Assembly (NCBI GenBank): GCA_021613535.1
Contig: CP075492.1
Span: forward strand, 19,902,001-19,966,000
Direction: 5' to 3'
Source: Adineta vaga
Taxonomy: Eukaryota; Rotifera
Length of the DNA: 64,000 nucleotides
The position numbers and the translations under genes are program-made. Shown one piece after another: positions 1 to 15,000 of this stretch (within the stretch, counting starts at the first letter, position 1; each line of letters opens with the position of its first letter). The notes beneath the pieces are model-generated. The model was not told the origin of the DNA. It ran no database searches and saw only the letters and a program-made list of their open reading frames with translations.

Positions 1-3000
1 TTCATTCATATTATCAGAACTTTGAACATAAGCAATTAAATGATCATCACCCCATTTCATCACAATACACACAGAAATAGATGATATGTTAAGTAAACAT
101 CGTTCTATTTCACCAAGTTCAATACGTTGTCCATGTAATTTGATTTGATGATCTTTTCTTCCTTGATAATGAAGAAGACCATTACTATCCCTTTTGACGA
201 GATCACCTGTTCGATAATATATTTCACTATCGATTTCAATAAATGCTTTTGATGTCAAATCATCACGTCCAAGATAGCCAGCAAAGACACCAACTCCTCC
301 TACAAACAATTCAGCTTCTTCATTGATCATCACATTTTGCAAGAATTCATCTAGAACTAGAGTTCGATAATTTGCAAGGGGTGCACCTATGGGAATGCTC
401 TGTATATTGGATGATATGTTGATATCATAGAATGTGCAAGCAATAGTTGTTTCCGCTGGTCCGTATAGATTCCATAGAAGACAGTTTTGCAAATTGATGT
501 TTTTGATTGAATCAATCAATTTAATCGTGAAAGGTTCACCTATAAATGAAAAATCAAATGAGTTAAGATGAAGAAATAACTTCATGTCACATGCTCACCA
601 ATACTACAAAGCGATCGAAGATATGCGAAGCCATCAAACATATTACATAGTTTCACAAAAGCGAAAAAACTCTGTAATAAACTCGGTACAGCATGCATAT
701 ATGTGATTTGTTTATTTCGTAAAACTTCATATAAATAATCAAAATCAATTGTTCCTCTTGGATGAAGCATAACTAATGTGGCACCATGGATTAAAATACC
801 AAGTATTTCTTGAACATGAATATCAAATGAACATCGTGCCATTTGTATAGCTATATCGTATTGATTGAATGAATCAATAAAAGTTAAAGAATCGATACAT
901 TTAACGAAATTCTCATGTCGAACTTGAGCCTACAAAGAAGAAGAGTAAAAACAGTTAAATATTTAAAAAAAAGAAGGAAACAATTAACAAACCGCTTTTG
1001 GTATTCCAGTTGAACCACTTGTAAAGATGATGTAAGCTATGTTATGAGATGTCACTCTTATACTTGATAATTCATCAATATCAACATTATTCTCCATATC
1101 ATTGTTAGTTAATATAGAATCCATATTAACTAAGATAATATTATCATTAAACTTCTCTTTAGTCAATGAATGAACAAGAACAAGACGAGATTGAGTTTGT
1201 TCTATGAGAGAATATAATCGATGTTGTGGATCTCGTGCTGATAATGGACAATAAACACTACCAATCATTTCAATGGCCATTATACCAATAACCTATTCAA
1301 GATCAATATTCATTCTCATTCTCATTCTCATTCTCATTCTCATCAACTACTCACCATTGGTATACTTCTCTCGACACATTGACAAATTATTTCACCTACA
1401 CAGATATGATATTCATTGAGTAGATTCGAAGATAACAATTGAACATAATACAAAAGTTCAGAATATGTCAAAGATTGATCATCTAATTCAACAGCTAACT
1501 TTTGTGGATATATCTTTGCTTTCGAAGCAAACTCATGATGAATACAATTAGTAGTAGTCGAAGAAGAAGGAAATGATATTTGTGTTTGATTTAGAGATTG
1601 TATTAGAAATTGTTCATTTGGTAACAGTAATGATAACTCATAGATTGATGTCTCTTTTCTAGTAGTATGAATAGATGTCGATAAATGATGTAACATTGAA
1701 TGAAATTGATGTGAAATCTTTTCAATTGTCTTCACATTGAATAAATCAAGAGATGCATTGATTGTGCATGAGAGTTCATTCATATCTAGATTATGTTGAT
1801 AACTAACGATAAAATCAAATTTACTCATGATTTCATCTTCACTAATCTTAAGTGACAATGGTACTAAAGAAAGTTGACTATCACCAATTCTTATTTCATT
1901 ATTGTTGTTATATGATATGAATTCAAATGATATGTCGAGAAATGCAGGATGTAATATATTAGGATGTTGATCAAGGATACGTTGAAGTGGAAAATATGAA
2001 TATTTCATACTATTTCTTATCATTTCACTAACATAATCGAGTAGTTGACAAAAAGACCAATGAGAATCTAATTGGCATCGTAATGGAATAGCATTTACAA
2101 ACATACCAATCACTGACTTGAGTTCATCTCTATATCGACCATGTGTATTCATTCCAATGCATAGATCATTTTCTCTATTTGTTAATTTAAATAAGAAGAT
2201 GTAGTAGATTGCAAGAGATAGATGTTCGATGGAATGATTGTGTGCGGATGCATAGGAAAGAAGATGACGTGAAAGATCTTGACCAAAATCAAAAGAAATG
2301 AATGTTCCACGACCTGTTCGATGTTCATTTACAAGACGATATCGATCATATGGTAATGATAAAGATTGATCAAGTTTGCAATCATAAAGAGTATCATGCC
2401 AAAACAGATTTGCGCCACTCATCGGCATTTGTCGTTCAATAACAGCATCTAGATGAAAAAGAAAGAATCGATGAATTAAGAAAGAAATAGAGTTTTAGTT
2501 ACAATCAACATAACGTGGAATAGTATCATCGGTGTTAGATAGTTGACTTGTTGTATATGCTTGATTAAGATCATGAAGAAACACATTCATTGATGGAACA
2601 TCAAAAGTAGCATGATGAAAATTGAAAATAATTACATCTTTGTCAGAGAGAAGATCATTTGAAGAGATGTGTTTGTAGTAAATAAGATGACATCGAAAGA
2701 CAAGACCTTGAGCTAGATGAAAAAGTTGAGGATTACGTTTTTCTTCATGTATTATATTAGTGAGTTGTTGATGTGTTTCATAAGTGCTTTGAATAAATGT
2801 AAATAATGTATTGTTATCATTGTTCGAAGTCATGATTTGTTGCATGAATGAGTTTGTTTCTGTATTAAAGACAAGTGATGTACGAAGTGATTCATGTTTT
2901 GTAAGGATTAGTTGAAGAGCATTGTAGAGTTGTTTAATTGATAGAGTATGTGTTGAGGAGAGATGATAAACAAAAGGCATATTGTAGATTGCTACTTGTG

Positions 3001-3066
3001 GTTTCTCAGGATCAAAACGAATTCGTTCATCAAGCCAAATACGAGCTTGTGCAAATGATGCTGGTG
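1..3066 (-). other. NRPS module 4, CB-A block (cut by window edge)
   Basis: Exons 3066-2503, 2448-1355, 1292-993, 929-599 and 539 onward show CB (HHATFD then V), A1-A8 and the start of A9. The window ends before A10 and T. The 2448-1355 exon differs from those of modules 1 and 2 at only a handful of bases. By-eye pocket code is D-I-Q-H-C-I-L-I-A plus an unseen final Lys. It differs from module 1 at two pocket positions (301 and 331). The last bases (GDDHLIAYVQSSDNMNE) match module 2 rather than module 1, so the block is a mosaic. Confidence 0.85.
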
Positions 3067-6000
3067 CTACAATGTGTCATATTGTTATTAATGTGTGTGA
3101 ATGAAAAAAAACAATTTTTGTAAATTGCGGAGTATGATTGTGTATTGACTCTTCACGAGGCATTCCTGATGATGCATTTCAAAAAGTGACAGTGAAATTT
3201 TTTTTATATATTCGTAACTGAATAAACTAGCTTGTTTTTAAATGAAGTCTATAAGATTATGTCACTTTGAATGAGATTTGCTCAGTTTGAGAGATATCAG
3301 AAACATAGAATTTGAGTTTGCAATATGTGGTGAATCCATTTCATCACTTCTATTTCGAACTTAAAATGCGACATTGGTACTCAAACGGCTTCTTGTAAAT
3401 GAAGATAAGCATAGACAAAATTATGCCGAATAGAACCATTATTTGTCAGCTACAGTTCTTCACAGTGAGAGTGAAGTTTCGAGATAGAACTCTCATAAAT
3501 TTCTAAAACTATCTTAAATTGACGACATATGTATTTAGAAAGAAACACTACGATGTAAAATTCATTTTCGTCGCTTGGACCATTTCAATTTACTCGTGAA
3601 ACCATATGAGTAAAAATCAAGGGGAGATCAACGTTACTCCAGTACTCCACTATACTCCATTCGTACACGACGAAGAGAAAACAGTCGATATTCGAGTTTT
3701 CCAGAAAATGTTGGAGTACGAGTGAAGTAAGCGGAGTATTAGAGTAGTTGTTTTTCCCCTTGCATTTCGTACATTACTACAGCATCTTATCATTCGGTCA
3801 ATAATGAATTGGCTAAACGTTTCGTTCGTTCATTTAAACAAAGAATGCTACAAAAACAGCATTTAGGACATATGAACGAATCCATTGCTTTACGTAATGT
3901 GTTAAGATCCTTTCGTTAGTGTCCACATACATCTATTGATTCCTCTTCAGCAAATTCATTATTTCGACATTCAATTCGTACAGAATTTAATATTATGAAA
4001 CTAACTCCATCATCACTACCTACATCATTATAACAACCAAAATTCTCTGTTGGTCGATTAGTGTGGACATTGAAATCTTCACACAATCATCGTCCACAAT
4101 GGGGTAATACCTAATTATTAAACCAATTGGTTCAATGTTATACGAAGTTCGATTATGCAATGGTTAATTATGTAAATGTCACCATAATTAGCTTCGTTCT
4201 TCTTATTCTCCTCAATCAGTGCCATCAACTTAATACAGCTTATCAAGTTATTTAGCAGCTTCTGCATCATCAGTAAAAAGAACTTCAATTACTTTGATTA
4301 CTTCTACATCAAGATGATCTCAACGACATCGACATGCTCGTGTTCGTTATTCTCCTTTGTAATTATTTTGGAACACCTTCGTTTCATGCGTGACTAATAG
4401 TCACCGGTTATATTACGGTTATATATCTACATAGTTTTCTCTTCTTCCCTTGTTACTAATTAACATAGAACTCACGTTCATCTCTCAAAAGCACAAATAC
4501 TATAACAAAGTTCCCGATTTAATTCACTCTTCTAGTGAACAAATTCTGATGTGGACTACCTCCCCATAAATCCAGCTGAATTCTATATTCACTGAGGACC
4601 CATAAGAATCGGATTATTCCCTCTTGGGAATATGCATCAACAAGAACAATACGTTTTGAATTAGAGTAGAAACCTACCTTCATCTACGATATTTGATTGT
4701 CGCTGAAATATAACATTCTTAATTTCTTTAGCTTCCTTTGGCAATATAAGATTGAGTTTCGATATAGTTGCCACACAGGTTTCCACTCCATCCACTATTT
4801 CATTTGATGGAAAAAATTGTTCCAAACAAAATGAAAACCTTTCAGCTATATGTGCAACAGTTCCATCATCAAATAAATCAGAAGAACATATCAAATCAAA
4901 TGATAATCTGTTATTTTTTAACGCTGGATTATAAACAAATGTTAACATAAAATCGAATTTAGCTTTTTCATATGATTTTTCTAATGGTACTTGCTCCAAT
5001 TGTGTATCATTCATCGATAAGTAAGTCTCACCTTCTGACAAAGTGACGAAATCGAACATTGTTTCCAGAAAACCAAGATTAGATTGGTTGAGATGGAAGT
5101 CACTGAGAATATGTTGAAGTGGATAATGAGAATGTTCAAGTATTGATAAACATTTCTCTTGTATATATCTAACAACTTCATTGAATGACCAATGATGATC
5201 AAGTTGAATACGATATGGTAATGTTGACACAAACATTCCTATCATATTATACAATTCAGAACGATATCGATTAGCATTTATAGTACCAACACATAAATCA
5301 GTTTCATTATGTGATAATTTGAATAGAAAGACATAAAATATCGAGAGTCCAAGTTGAAAAAGTGTCAGATGATGTGATGAGGCATAATTTAGAAATGGTG
5401 TACATATAGTATCATTTAATATTATTTGAGTTGTAGAAGCTAAACCAGATTGCTGCTGAATTGATGTACGAGATCGATCATATGGTAATGATAATGAATG
5501 TTGAAAATCACATCCTTGTAGTTGAGAATACCAAAATTCATGAGATAATGTCATATCCATAATATGTTCATGAATAGAATAATCAACGTATTGAAATGGA
5601 TTGTCGTCGACAAAAACTAAATTATTGTCTCGATAAGCAAGAGAAAGATCACGAATAAAGATTGATGTTGATGCACCGTCAAAGAAAGCATGATGAATAG
5701 TAAATAATATTAAATCATCTGCAGTCAACATATCACTTTCTTCATTTGAACTATTATGAGAACGAAGAATATGACAATTAATAACATGTCCTTTTGATAG
5801 ATCAAATAAACCATATTTGTTTAAGATTTTCTTTACAATTTCATTCTTGTCCGTGTTTTCTTTGGAAACATTCACTATTGAAAAGCTATTTGTTTCCGTA
5901 TTATTGATTAAAATACTCAGATCTCGACAATCTTGTGCAATAACACCATTTCGATCAAGATAAAGTGCTGTTCGAAGAATCTTGTGTTTTCTTATGACAG

Positions 6001-9000
6001 ATTGATATGCATGTTGTAATCGTGAAATTGATATATGATCAGTTATCGACGATAAACGATATATAAATGGAATAACATACATATTAGTATTGTCATTTGT
6101 CGAAGATGAAAAACGAATGTGTTCATCTAAGAAAATGCGTTCTTGGGCAAAGGATGCTTTAGCTGAAATGAGATATAGAATGTGATTATTGCAGTATTTT
6201 TCAGATTATACTTTTACCTGTAAGGATATTTAATGAATACCAGCAACCGTCATCGTTACTCAATTTGGAATTCAGAATCTCATGAATAAGCTGTGCATGA
6301 CCGATAACAGTTGGGTATTGAAATAGATCACTAATAGCAATGGAATTTACTTCTAATTGAAATTCTATTTTATACTGATGTAGAAGTTGCATAATAACTA
6401 ATGAATGACCACCAATCGTGAATATGTTTGTATTAATAGAGATCTGTTGTTGTTTTAATACGCCACACCATATACGATGGATAATAGATTGAATTTCACT
6501 TGTTGGTTCTAGCAATTCGTTACCGTCATTAAGATTTATTGAAGAGAGAGAAACGAAATCAGGTAAAGGGAGCTGTTTTCGATCTATTTTTCCATTTGGA
6601 TTTAACGGTAACTTTTCAAGAATAATAAAACAAGATGGAATCATATGTGGAGGTAGATGTGATTGACAATGTTCACGTAACTCATTTTCATTTACGATCG
6701 AACTTTGAACATAAGCGACTAAATGATCTTCACCGCATTTGATGACAACGCAAGTAGATATCGATGTGATACTAAGTAAACATCGTTCAATTTCACCGAG
6801 TTCAATTCTTTGTCCGTGTAATTTGATTTGGTGATCTTTTCTTCCTTGGTAATAGAGAAGACCATTATGGTCTATTTTTACGAGATCACCAGTTCGGTAA
6901 AATTTTTCATCATTAATTTGAAGAAGAACTTTGGATGTTAAATCGATACGGTTAAGATAGCCAGCGAATACACCAGCACCACCAATAAATAGTTCACCTT
7001 GTTGGCCGACGAGCGCATATTGAAAATATATATCCAATACTTTATAATACTCGTTAGGGAGTAATCTACCAAGCGCGATAAGTGATTCACGGCGCGCGGA
7101 ATCGATGCAGTGACAGAAGGAAACAACTGTAGTTTCAGCTGGCGCATATATATTATATAAACCACAGTTGTTGTTAATGTGTTTTAATAAGCGATGAACA
7201 AGTTTGTTTGATATAGGTTCTCCTAGAAATCTTATAAGTACATTCAACACTCTTTCTGTAATTTACTTACCACCAAAACACAGTGATCGTAGCGTCAACA
7301 AAGAATCACCATGTGAACGTTCAATAGCTTCACACAAATAATCCAGGAATGTCGGAACAGGTGCGATACATGTGATTTCTTTAGTTTCGCATATATTCAT
7401 AAAATACAAAAAGTCCATGTTCCCATACGGATGTAACAGCACAAGAGCTGAAGACAAAAATAAGCTACCGATGATTTCCATGACATGCACGTCGTACGTA
7501 GGAGCACATATTTGGGCCATAACATCATTCTTCTGCAACACTCCAGTATTTTGTAAACCTTGAATAAAATTTGAGAAATTTCGGTGTGTGGTTTGAACCT
7601 AAAAAAGCAACAAACTGCAAGCGATATAACACAGTGTGTAAAAAGCATACTGCTTTCGGTATGCCAGTCGAACCACTTGTAAAAATAATGTAAGCTATAT
7701 TATTAGATGATACTGTTATCCTTGAAAGTTTCTCTAGCTTGAAATCACCGCTCAAATCTGTATTAGTCACTGTTTCATCAATATCCAATAAGTTCGTAAT
7801 ATGAGGAATTTTTGTGATAGTAGTTCGATGAACAATAACCAGGTGAGACAGTGTTTGTTGTATAAGAGCATGTAAACGGTCTTTTGGATCTCGAGGTGAT
7901 AATGGACAATATACACCACCTACCATTAAAATTCCCATTATGCCAATCACCTAAATTACAGAAAACTTCCTAAGTCGAAATAATACATACTTATTTAAAG
8001 CCACTTACCATTGATATACTTCTTTCGACGCATTGACAAACAATATCACCAACCTTTACACAACATTTATCCAATAAAGTCAAAGACAACACTTGAACAT
8101 AATATAACAGCTCACAATATGTCAACGATTGTTCATCCAGTTCAACAGCTAACTTTTGTGGATATATCATTGCTTTAGAAACAAATTCATGGTGAATACA
8201 ATTGACAGAAGGAAATGATATTTGTGTATTATTCATTGATTGTAGAAGTAATTGTTCATTTGGTAATGTTAGTGAGAATTCATAGAGTGGTTTACTCAAT
8301 TGACTATGAATACAGGTAGATAACTGATGTAACATTGAATGAAACTGTTGTGAAATCTTATTAACGGTTTCCACATGAAACAAATCCATTGATGCATCGA
8401 TTGTATATGATAGTTTATTCAGATCCGAATTATAATGAAAACTAAGAATAAAATCAAATTTACTCATGACTTCATCTTCGCTAATACAAATTGAATATGG
8501 TGCAAGGATGAGCTCATTATCACCTAGCATTATTTTGTTTGCGTCTTCGCTCGTCATAAATGATGTAAAGTCGAATGACGTGTCAAGAAAAGCAGGATTT
8601 GATACATGAGGATGTTGATCAAGAATACGCTGAAGTGGAAAATATGCATATTTCATACTATTTGTGATCAACACTCGCATCTGATCAGTGAATATATGAA
8701 AGGATGAATGAGGATCAAGTTGACATTGTAGAGGAATAGCGTTTACAAACATTCCAATGATAGATCTCAGTTCATCTCGATATCGTCCGTCTGTGTTCAC
8801 TCCAATGCATAAATCTTTTTCTCCATTGGTTAATTTGAATAAGAAAATGAAGTAAGTGATGAGTGCCAAACATTCAAGTGACATGTTACTTGTCGATGCA
8901 TACAAAAGAAAGTCATGTGAAAGATCTTGTCCAAAATCAAAAGAAGTCGAAGTTCCACGACCAGTTCGATGTTCATTTGAAAGACGATATCGATCATATG

Positions 9001-12000
9001 GTAATGGTAGAGATTGATCAAGTTTACTATCATGTAGAGCATCAAGCCAAAACATTTCTGCACCAGTCATTGGTATTTGTTGTTCGATAGCAGCATCTAA
9101 AAGACAACGACGAGTGATATATGAGAAAGAGAAAAGTGAAATAAATGTGTATATTTACAATCAAGGTAACGTAGATTAGTTTCTTCGTTGTTGTCAAGTA
9201 ATTGACCTGTTGTATATGCTTGATTAAGATCATGAACAAATATATTCATTGATGGGAAATCAAATGAAGCATGATGAAAGTTAAAAATGATTACATCCTT
9301 CTCCGAAAGTAGCATTTCGGAAGAGATCTGTTTGTAATAAAGAAGATGACATCGAAAGACGAGACCGTGAGTGAGATTAAAAAGTTGAGAATTTTGTTTC
9401 TCTTCGTCTATGATATTGTTCAATTGTTCTTGAGTTTCATAAGTACTTTCAATAAATGTAAATAATGTCATGTGATTACTGTTATTAACTTGCACAATTC
9501 GTTGCATCAATATATTTTTATCCTTGTCGAAAATGAATGCAGTATGAAGTGAAAGATGTTTGTTGACAGTGAGATTGAGTGCATGTTGAAGTTGTTTTAC
9601 TGATATAGTATTATTTGGAGAAAGATGATAAATGAAAGACATGTTATAGATTGCTGCTTGTGAATTTTTGGGATCGAATCGCATTTGTTCATCGAGCCAA
9701 ATGCGAGCTTGTGCATAGGATGTTGGTGCTATATTAAATGTAGTATATGTGTGTAATAGTAGAAACATCAAGGATGTAAAAGAGACGATGTAGCATTCTA
9801 TCTACTGATAATTTTATTTGTGGCCGTAGGCGGCGTAGCGTATAGGGTTGAAAAGCTTGTGCCCCACTTGAATTTTGCTCCTGTAGGCTCGGTCTCATCT
9901 GAATTACAGCTGTAAAGTTTGATCACAGGGTTGGTTGTTTAGCTGGACAGTTCTATGTTCTCGCAGCATTTAACACTATGCATAGGTTTTTGTGTACTCA
10001 AAAAGTGAGTACACTACTAAAATCGGTCTGTATGTCCGGCCGTTTATCCGATAACTTTCGAAAGGAGAGTCCGATTGAGCTGAAATTTTCTACACAGTTT
10101 AGACTCAGTAATATCTCAGTCGAGTTCGAAGATGAGACCGATCGGTCAAGAATTGCTTGAGTTCTCGTAAAAATACTGAAAACTGGCCAGACCATCACTG
10201 AGGAGGAGTACGGGGATTTGTTGCAAAAATTTTTTTCCGTCATTTTCACAGGATATATCGGTCTGTTGGACTTCATGTGCATTACCTTTGTGTCCTCAAG
10301 TCCTGAGAGTGAATGTGGGTGATATAAGTGATCTGGGTGAAATTTCACCCAGATGGTTTTATGATGGGTAAAATCTCCCAACTTTATATGGTGGTTTCCT
10401 AGGCACGATATAATGTCGAGAACATGTTGGAACCTGAGTTGAAACTATAGATAGGGGTTATTTGAGGGACCTGGGTGAAATTTTACCCAAGTGGTTCCGT
10501 GATAGATAACAGCGTCAAACTTTCCATGGTGCTTTCCTAGGTCTAGAAAAAGATCAACAGAATGTTGGTATACAAGTACGGGGGTAGGGAGGGATGACCT
10601 GGGTGAAATCTCACCCAGGTGGTTTTGTGATAGATAATGTCATCGAACTTTCTACGGTGCTTTCCTAGGTCTAGAAAAAGGTCAAGAGAGTGTTGGCAGA
10701 CGAGCAGGGGGTAACAGGGGTGCAGAATATGGTCGTGTGCGCCGACGCGTGTTGGGGAAAAGTTTAGGCGTTGAAATATTTTTAAATGTAATATTAGCAG
10801 CAATATTTTTTCTGTAGATAAGAAAATAAGTTTTGTATGTAGATTATCTAATTTGTTTACTCATATAGAATTATATAACTGTTTGTCTTTTTGTTTCTTA
10901 TGACAATTAATATGTTCTAGCATAAGCATACATAAACTCTGTGTTTTAATTTGTTTTATTTTTTTCTATCATTTAACCCTTCGTCGTTGTCGTGGGGTCC
11001 AAGCGGACCCACCACTTGTCTATATCTTCTGACAAGACTGCAGTTGACGTTTTGGTTTGCTATTTTTGAATAGTGCATACTAACCCCAGCCCATATAGAA
11101 AGATTGGATTTCCTCTCTGCTGTGCCCAAGTAATTATAAGACTACAACTGAAGGCTCAAAATGAGGACAGCTACGAAGGGTTAAGTAACGATATAAAATA
11201 TCTCGTGCGGTTTATATTGTTGTTATACTTAAAATTTGTTTTCGTTATTTCTAACATGTATAAAAACAATCTAAAGCATGGCGATGTATAAAGATATATA
11301 CAAGAAACAAGACAAAAAGAAAATATTCAGGAGAAAAAAAATGAATATTAAATGCGAAGTCAGGAGAGTGATAAACGTAAATCATAAACTTTGCTTGCCC
11401 TTCTTTTATTCTTTACGTTGTTTATTCAAACTTTCAGTCGTTTAAAGTTCTCTCAGTTATAAAAATTGGAAATGTTTCCAAGTAAAGAACAAGCACCACG
11501 GTGACCAGAATTAGTCGATGATTGATGGAACTGATTGTGTTTTATGATTATCTTATTTTGGGCACAGTAGTTTCTTTTCTTCCTACATTTCTTTTTAAAA
11601 ATATATATTTGAAAACAGAACATTTATTTTTATTTTGATATTGAGAGAAATTTTCAATCAATTTTTCTTCGTTGAGGGAAATTTTTCGTTTTAACGACAA
11701 ATTCTGCAGCCCTAGGGGTAGGGAGAGGTAACCTGAGGAAAATTTCACCAAGGTAGTTGCGTGATAGATAAAGTCATCAAACTTTTCATCGTGCTTTCCT
11801 AGGTCTAGAAAATGGTCAAGAGAGTGTTAGCGTCAGCAGGGTGAGTGTGAAGAATCAGTGAGAGAACGATGCGACATATGATATGAAGAAATAAAGGAAA
11901 GCGTAACTCCATCAGCGCTAAAGCCTCTTCTATCAAAAAACATCACAATGAGGGTCAGCAGGGAGACCTTTTGTGGCTTTCAAGCAAGTATTCTTTGTAT

Positions 12001-15000
12001 TATTTCACTTTAACAAAGTCATTCTAAGTGTGCTAGTTGGCGAAAAATGTAGAAATTCATTCAAAACATAATTTCTTTGAATTTGAAGGCCACAGATGAA
12101 CATAATCCAGGTATCAATAATACGTTATTGAGAACAGATTTAGAACCTCGTAGTTTTTCAAGTGTACGGAAAAAGTGAGTGCATAATTAGAATCAATCGA
12201 TGTGTCCGTCCATCGGTTCGTTTACACGATAACTCCCGAAAAGCTAATCCGATTATGATGAAACTTGCCAGAGTATTGTCACATCAATATCTCACTCGAG
12301 TTCGAAGATGAGCGTGATTGGACGAGCCATTGCTGAGTTATTGAAAAACTACTGATATTTCCCTATATCTTCTATCTCATACACTTTTTGCAGTACACAT
12401 AACTTTCGGATAAAATCCGAAGTTTCCGTATTTATTTATCAATTGAGATGAGAAATTAAGATCGTAAAAGAGTTCAACATAAATATTGTGGTCACTTCAA
12501 GTAGCATATTTTATTTTATACACTCAAAGTAGTATACGAAGTCGACTGCTTATATTACGTCGTGCATTACTAAGAGATGTAACTATATTTCGACCGTGTG
12601 TATTCTTCTTTTTTATATGATTCCTTAATTCCTTGGCTTGAGTGGAAATACGACACTAGAAGTTATAAACTCTGCAAGAATAATCACTAAATATATTCTC
12701 AAAAGAATTGATTGTCATGATTTTCTCAATGTATTTAACGTCATAACTCTCATCTGATGATACAAGACTAACAGCAGCACTGTCAATATAAGCAGAATCT
12801 TATTTTTATATTAGTGCTGCTTTTGATAACGAGTGAGGCGTGTCATCAAAACGATTTAACAAATCAATACTTTCGTATTAGAAAAGAAAAAGGTAAAAAG
12901 TCAAATACAATATTCCGCAGGTGGAGAAGTTCTTCTGGTGGATTTCAATGATATTTCAACGAGTTCTCAACAAACAAATTAAGTTAGTAAATATCATTAT
13001 TGGTTAGAAATGCAACTTGTATTGTTACATTCTTTAACTTCATGACATTCTAGTGAAGAGAGTGAATTAGTTTTACTACACTTATGAAAAGCAACGGTGT
13101 ATTGATTATCCTGGGCGAACCTTTTATAAAGTGGATAATGTAAAAAATAGAATAGTTGTGAAAGGGAGTGAAAATTAAACAAAATACTGGTGATATGCAT
13201 TACGTCTATTTGTTTCTCCCCATCTTCTTTGAAAGGCATTCGTTTCTTGCATGACTCATAGTCACGAGTTATACTACATATATATATATGGATAAATTGC
13301 AAAATTATTGTACCATGTTGAGTAAAAATAGAAGAAAAAAAAATTTCGATTTTCGAGCCGATAACCATTGCATCTTATTACCCTATATAAGAAATGTGTA
13401 TGAATAAAAGTTCCCAACTACCACTATTATATCAGCTGGAATATATTGAGAATTCTAAGAAGTGTCAAAAATCATTATACATTGTTATTATGCAAGAAGC
13501 AAAATCAGACCGGTATTTTTTTAATAAAGTTTGATAGAAGCCATCTATAGATCTCAGATTTTGACCATTGGAAAAAATAAATGACGACGCATCGAAGCTT
13601 TTACTATCAGACTTTCTAATGGATTTTCTTACATTTTCAAAACCGTTTTTCTATACAAAATACCGGAAAATAATCTCTTGGAAAATACGCACCACATAAA
13701 ATAGTAAATTTTCTTGAAAAGCAGAGGAAAAATCGTCTTAAACAGTCACTTTAAAACGTAAAACTTATAAGTATGACTACTATTCGCTTCAATCCTAGTT
13801 ATGATATAATCATCAGTAAAAAACATCTAATCGGCCCAATTTCTCAAAAATCTCGTCTGACAACTACATTTTGAGATCTTATTTGATATTCTTTTGCTAA
13901 CATGAATAAGCGAAACCTTTTCATTGTCTTTGTTGAATTTATTGCCCACTAGTGACCTTCAATTTAAAGCGTGTCAGAAAAATTTTGAATATTTTCTTAC
14001 ATCTCTAACGTAAGTACAAAATACTTAAGTAAAGTGCCAGGTACATGAAACTAGCACAAAGTAATTATACTTCTTCTTGTCCAGTCTCTAAGTTAAACAA
14101 ATAATCATACCTTCATCAGTAATATTGTCTAATCTATGGAAGATTATTGATTTCATTTGTTCAGCTTCTTCTGGTAGAATAAGAGAGAGTTTGTTAATCG
14201 ATGTCTTAGACTCATGCATCGTAGTATCACGAGACTTCGTCTGAAAAAGTTGTTCGAGGAAATATTGAAATCTTTGAGCAATTTTTGTCACTGTTCTTCT
14301 CTCAAAAAGATCATATGAGCAAACAAATGCACATGACAACTCATTAACAATCGATGTCGACTTGTTCAAAAAATGCAATGAAAAGTCAAATTTCGCCACT
14401 TGATATGATTGTTCTAGTGACACTTTCTCCAAATCTACGCCATTCATACATAACTCATTGACATCTTCTGATTCAGTGATAAAGTCAAACATTGTTTCAA
14501 GAAATGAAGCATTTGATTGATTAACATGTAGGTCACTAAGAATATGTTGAAGTGGATAATGAGAATGTTCAAGTATTGATAAACATTTCTCTTGTACATA
14601 TGTAACAACTTCATTGAATGACCAATGATGATCAAGTTGAATACGATATGGTAATGTTGACACAAACATTCCTATCACATTGATGATTTCACTTCGATAT
14701 CGATTAGCATTTATACTAGCAATACATATATCATTTTCATGATGAGTTAATTTGAATAGAAAGACATAAAATATCGAGAGTCCAAGTTGAAAAAGTGTCA
14801 GATGATGTGATGAGGCATAATTTAGAAATGATGTACATATATCATCATCAAAAGTAATTTCAACAGTAGAAGCTAAGCCTGTTCGTTGATTCGTTGATAA
14901 ACGAGATCGATCAATTGGTAATAATAATTGATGATCAAGATTATATCCTTTGAGCTCTGATCGCCAGAAGTGTTGAGATAATGTCATATCCATAATATGT

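Larger units (their letters stand above)
3067..4677 (-). other. Long intron, module 4
   Basis: This phase-1 intron of 1,611 bp has an acceptor reading TTGTAG. It contains a 145-bp CAAGGGG-ended MITE (3618-3762) and, directly after it, a plus-strand Ty3/gypsy-like integrase relic (3782-4203). Nothing else was recognised. Confidence 0.75.
9729..14110 (-). other. Long intron, module 3 (repeat-rich)
   Basis: This phase-1 intron of 4,382 bp has an acceptor reading AATATAG. It contains the 128-bp hairpin tandem repeats (10329-10725), a degenerate copy near 11720-11840, and two copies of the dispersed GTGAGTACA family (9990-10170 and 11883-12438). No coding signal is seen between 12440 and 14085, which is AT-rich. 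Confidence 0.75.

Noticed and set aside
8830-9239. Short ORFs of 60-83 codons inside NRPS exons and introns
   Set aside because: They are alternative-frame shadows of conserved condensation and adenylation exons.
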